From assembly GCA_016712445.1 (NCBI GenBank), contig JADJRB010000002.1:434001-498000 (forward strand): a stretch of DNA of 64,000 bases, written 5' to 3'. The notes beneath the pieces are model-generated. The model was not told where the DNA came from, searched no databases, and saw nothing but the letters and a program-made list of their open reading frames with translations. The position numbers were made by a program, and so were the translations under genes. The first letter of the stretch is position 1. Each line of letters opens with the position of its first letter. The DNA comes from Acidobacteriota bacterium (GTDB lineage Bacteria; Pseudomonadota; Alphaproteobacteria; Caulobacterales; Hyphomonadaceae). Of the stretch, positions 61,016 to 64,000 are shown piece after piece.

Positions 61016-64000
61016 ATGCCAACTCACACACAAAATGACTCTCACCGTCAGCGGCCGCGCCATTTCTGGCGCGCGGCCTTGCTCGCTGGTGTAGCGTTGC
61101 CAACTGGCTTGGCGGCTTGGGCTCAGGAAGCGCCGGTCACTGTTACGGATGCGCCCGCCGAAGCAGAAGCCGAAGCACGGCAAGATGTGGTCGTCGTGAC
61201 CGGGATCCGGGCGTCGCTTCAAAGCGCGCTCAACGAAAAGCGCAACTCAGACAACCTGGTCGAAGTGATTCAAGCCATAGATATCGGCAAGCTCCCTGAC
61301 CAGAACCTCGCCGAAGTCCTCGAGAATATTCCCGGAGTTCAGATCACACGCGAAGCAGGCGTCGGCAACGGCGTTCAGATTCGGGGTACGAACTCTAACC
61401 GTACAGAGATCAATGGCGTCTCCACTGTAGGATCGGGATCTGGTCGCGGCGGTATCAGCTTTGAAGACGTTTCAGCGGCGATGATCGCATCTGTGGAAGT
61501 GACCAAGGCGTCAGAAGCGAAGACTATAGAAGGGTCGGTTGGCGGCACCATCAACCTGAGAACGATACGTCCACTTGACCTGGACGACCGACTGCTGAGC
61601 GTTCGCGTTCAGGGCGAGGACAGCAGTCTAACGACTGACGGCATCAAGCCGCGTCTGTCGGGCGCCTATGGTGACAAGTGGATGACGCCTTCAGGTGAAT
61701 GGGGTGTTGTTGCAAGCTTGAGCTATGCGGAGCAGGACGCAACTGCATTCAGGCCGCGCGTGGACCGAGACAACTTTGTTTCATCAAGCAGCACGAACGC
61801 AAGCGCTCAGAGCTTCGATTTCCTCCCGATTCAGTTTTTCATCCAAGATTACGACAACTACGAATCGAAAACGACCAACTTCGCCGGGTCCGTTGAATAC
61901 CGACCAACCGGCGCTGAAAACCTCAAGTTCTATGCCGATGCGATCATCAATGACCAAGAACGCCGGGAAGAAAGTTCGCGGGTTCAAGCATCGGGCGTGT
62001 CAGACTTGATCGGGGTAGCCGTCCCCTCTCAATTCGAAACGGTGAACTGGGGCTCCATCGGCGGCCAGGATCTCGGCTCAACCCAGGCTGCGGTACGCGG
62101 AGTTATTCCCGTTCAATCCGATGGCAGCGACGGCAATCTTCGTTTGTCTTCAGATACCAACTCCCGCTTCACAGACAGCCGGATTTTCCGGTTCGGCACC
62201 GACTGGACCCTTGGGGAGAAACTGTCAGGCCGCGTCGAGGTAGCGAGTGCGACCTCCGACACGACCACGCCCAACTTCAACACAACCTTGAACTTCCTTA
62301 ACCCCAACGCCGTTACCGCACCCTCCTACACGAGCAATGATAACGGCACTCCCTTCGTCTACGACCTGACAGGGGACAGGCTGACCTGGGGCATCGCATT
62401 TGATGCGCCATTTGCTCCGACTACTGCAGATCTCTTGAATCCTGCGAACTATGCTCTCCAGCAGGTGTCGCAGTCACGCAGCCTGCAAGAAAACTCGGAA
62501 GACGCGTTCCGTGCGGACTTCACTTACGAAGCGAATGACATTTTCTCGATCGACCTTGGCTACCGCTTCAACAAGTCGAACAGCTTAAATGATGATGTGA
62601 CCTCGAACGTGTCATTGAGCCTTCTCCGGGACAGCCCGACAGGAGATCTGTTTTCGGACCTGCTCGTCGCGGGGCCGAACAACTTCAATGCCGCTGATGG
62701 CAGGGCGCTCTATGTGCGTGATTTTCTGCTCATCAATCCTGAGCTTGCTACGTCCGATCCTCAAGGTGTGCTCAATGCATTGAATGCAGCAATCCTCGCA
62801 AACAACGCGATAACCGGATCTACCCGCGGACCGATCAGCGCGCCCACGTCGCAACAGGCTGCTTTCTTCGATATTGATGAAGAAACCCAGTCTTTGTACG
62901 CTCAGGCAAACTTCAACTACGGCATGTTCCGCGGCAATGCCGGCCTGCGCTATGTAGAAACAGACGTTGCATCGACCGGCAACACCATCGTCAACGGTGT
63001 TGCAACACCCACGACGACAGAGGGCAGCTACAGTTTCGTTCTTCCTCGCATCAACCTCGTCGCGGATCTTCGTGACGACCTGGTTGTTCGCGCCAGTTGG
63101 GGCAATGATATCAGGCGGCCTAACTTTGACGACCTTTCCACGTCGTTTACATTCGGCACGAGCCCGAACTCGGCCGTGAACATTGGGAATCCCGGACTTG
63201 TTCCCCAGGAAACAGAGTCGTTTGATCTTGGAGTGGAGTGGTATTTCGCGCCGTCAGCCGTCCTCAGCGTCGGCGTATTCCAGAAAAACAGGACTGGACT
63301 GTTCGTCTCTGAACAGGAGAACCCTGTCGAGACGCCGGTTGTGGATGCCAACAATGTTCCGCTGCTTGTTCGCGACGTAACAGCCCCTTGCGAAGGAGGC
63401 GGTATTTTCAATCCGATTGCCTTACGCAATGTGTTCGCACCCCTTGATCCGATTACCAATCTTCAGACCACGGCAGGTGTTGCTGGCGTGTGTGTCCCTC
63501 TTTCGCAACTGGTTAATGATCCGGGCGAAACGACCCAGAAAGGTCTTGAGGTCGCCTTCCAGTACGACCTGTCGGCATTTGAAGAACGCCTGGGCTGGGC
63601 GTCCGGATTTGGGTTTGTGGGCAACTACACTCATCTCGACTTTTCAGCCGGCGACGGTGTGTGGACGCCGACATCCCGCGCGGTGACGGTCTTCGCTGCA
63701 AACGGTGCAACAAATGTTCAGTTGCCTGTGACGGAGATCGATCTTTCGGAAGATTCGTACAACACCACATTGTACTACGAGAAGCATGGGCTCTCGGCAC
63801 GGGCGCGGTATACTTGGCGCTCGGCCTACCGTTCGACAGACTTTGGAAGCACGTCTGCGTTTCCCTGGGGTTTCCCGGTCGTCCAAGAAGCGCGTGGACA
63901 GCTGAACGCCAGCATCAGCTATGATGTAAACGAACACCTCAACATCGGCATAGAGGGCGTCAACCTCACCGAGTCTCCGGTGCAGCAGTCCTGCGTCAAC
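61016..64000 (+). CDS. TonB-dependent receptor (Caulobacter/Xanthomonas type), cut by window end
   Basis: Outer-membrane active transporter, open for 995 codons to the window edge; the last strands are missing. ATG 61016 follows GGGAGGGA. Signal peptide ends near AAWAQEA (residue 37). A TonB-box-like stretch (DVVVVTGIRASLQSALNEKR, about 57-76) precedes the plug: IGKLPDQNLAEVLENIPGVQ, ITREAGVGNGVQIRGT and VTKASEAKTIEGSVGGTINL. The barrel follows. Placement after kdgK and the operator cluster suggest uptake of alginate oligosaccharides; the ligand is inferred. Confidence 0.9.
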   Translation, partial: MPTHTQNDSHRQRPRHFWRAALLAGVALPTGLAAWAQEAPVTVTDAPAEAEAEARQDVVVVTGIRASLQSALNEKRNSDNLVEVIQAIDIGKLPDQNLAEVLENIPGVQITREAGVGNGVQIRGTNSNRTEINGVSTVGSGSGRGGISFEDVSAAMIASVEVTKASEAKTIEGSVGGTINLRTIRPLDLDDRLLSVRVQGEDSSLTTDGIKPRLSGAYGDKWMTPSGEWGVVASLSYAEQDATAFRPRVDRDNFVSSSSTNASAQSFDFLPIQFFIQDYDNYESKTTNFAGSVEYRPTGAENLKFYADAIINDQERREESSRVQASGVSDLIGVAVPSQFETVNWGSIGGQDLGSTQAAVRGVIPVQSDGSDGNLRLSSDTNSRFTDSRIFRFGTDWTLGEKLSGRVEVASATSDTTTPNFNTTLNFLNPNAVTAPSYTSNDNGTPFVYDLTGDRLTWGIAFDAPFAPTTADLLNPANYALQQVSQSRSLQENSEDAFRADFTYEANDIFSIDLGYRFNKSNSLNDDVTSNVSLSLLRDSPTGDLFSDLLVAGPNNFNAADGRALYVRDFLLINPELATSDPQGVLNALNAAILANNAITGSTRGPISAPTSQQAAFFDIDEETQSLYAQANFNYGMFRGNAGLRYVETDVASTGNTIVNGVATPTTTEGSYSFVLPRINLVADLRDDLVVRASWGNDIRRPNFDDLSTSFTFGTSPNSAVNIGNPGLVPQETESFDLGVEWYFAPSAVLSVGVFQKNRTGLFVSEQENPVETPVVDANNVPLLVRDVTAPCEGGGIFNPIALRNVFAPLDPITNLQTTAGVAGVCVPLSQLVNDPGETTQKGLEVAFQYDLSAFEERLGWASGFGFVGNYTHLDFSAGDGVWTPTSRAVTVFAANGATNVQLPVTEIDLSEDSYNTTLYYEKHGLSARARYTWRSAYRSTDFGSTSAFPWGFPVVQEARGQLNASISYDVNEHLNIGIEGVNLTESPVQQSCVN

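Overview
This window reads as a chromosomal segment of a marine alphaproteobacterium, most like Hyphomonadaceae/Caulobacterales. The evidence is gene order (rseP-bamA-skp-lpxD-lpxA-lpxI-lpxB; gltX divergent from comEC next to lexA; tpiA-secG-pyrG), a GTTC-N7-GTTC LexA box, and a TonB-dependent receptor of the Caulobacter/Xanthomonas type. Genus cannot be decided from the sequence alone.

Layout. 1-7806 (+): envelope biogenesis block, with the rseP C-terminus, bamA, skp and the lipid A genes lpxD, lpxA, lpxI and lpxB; fabZ is missing from its usual place. 7803-10614 (-): gltA and gltX. 10686-13822 (+): comEC split by an IS630-family element (11317-12360, TA duplications) whose removal restores the frame. 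13830-20316 (-): ppiD-trpE-trpG-trpD-trpC-lexA, overlapping or closely spaced. 20404-23407 (+): tpiA, secG, pyrG. 23411-28207 (-): four-gene operon phr - FAD oxidoreductase - DUF1365 - cfa, which looks like a photo-oxidative or membrane-lipid stress unit. 28346-33617: hldE, a small ORF, hspQ, and an overlapping string ppx/gppA-rlmE-GFA protein-two paralogous Cys-rich lipoproteins. 33728-41526: guaB, sulfotransferase, Asp/Asn beta-hydroxylase-like protein, GNAT, rsmB-like, guaA, DUF1593 lipoprotein.

A gene-poor gap (41527-41889) carries a strong candidate dif site (41778-41805). To its right lie minus-strand genes for an MBL-fold hydrolase, tatD, holB, tmk, dacA and rlpA (41890-47586). Flanking gene orientation and GGGNAGGG octamers mostly point toward this site, so the window may span the replication terminus.

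47804-51400 is a mobile-DNA zone: tRNA-Ser(UGA), an adjacent tyrosine integrase, a ribbon-helix-helix protein, a small unknown ORF, two sizeable inverted repeats and an IS6-family transposase remnant. It leads into an alginate catabolic locus (51469 to the window end): GntR/FadR regulator, PL6 and PL17 lyase lipoproteins, KdgF-like cupin, MFS transporter, beta-hydroxyacid dehydrogenase (likely DEH reductase), KDG kinase, and a TonB-dependent receptor cut by the window end. Together these would import and depolymerise alginate, linearise the unsaturated uronate, reduce it to KDG and phosphorylate it to KDPG. The KDPG aldolase is not in the window. An 11-base motif shared by the locus promoters, together with TGGT-N3-ACCA elements, is a candidate operator for the regulator.
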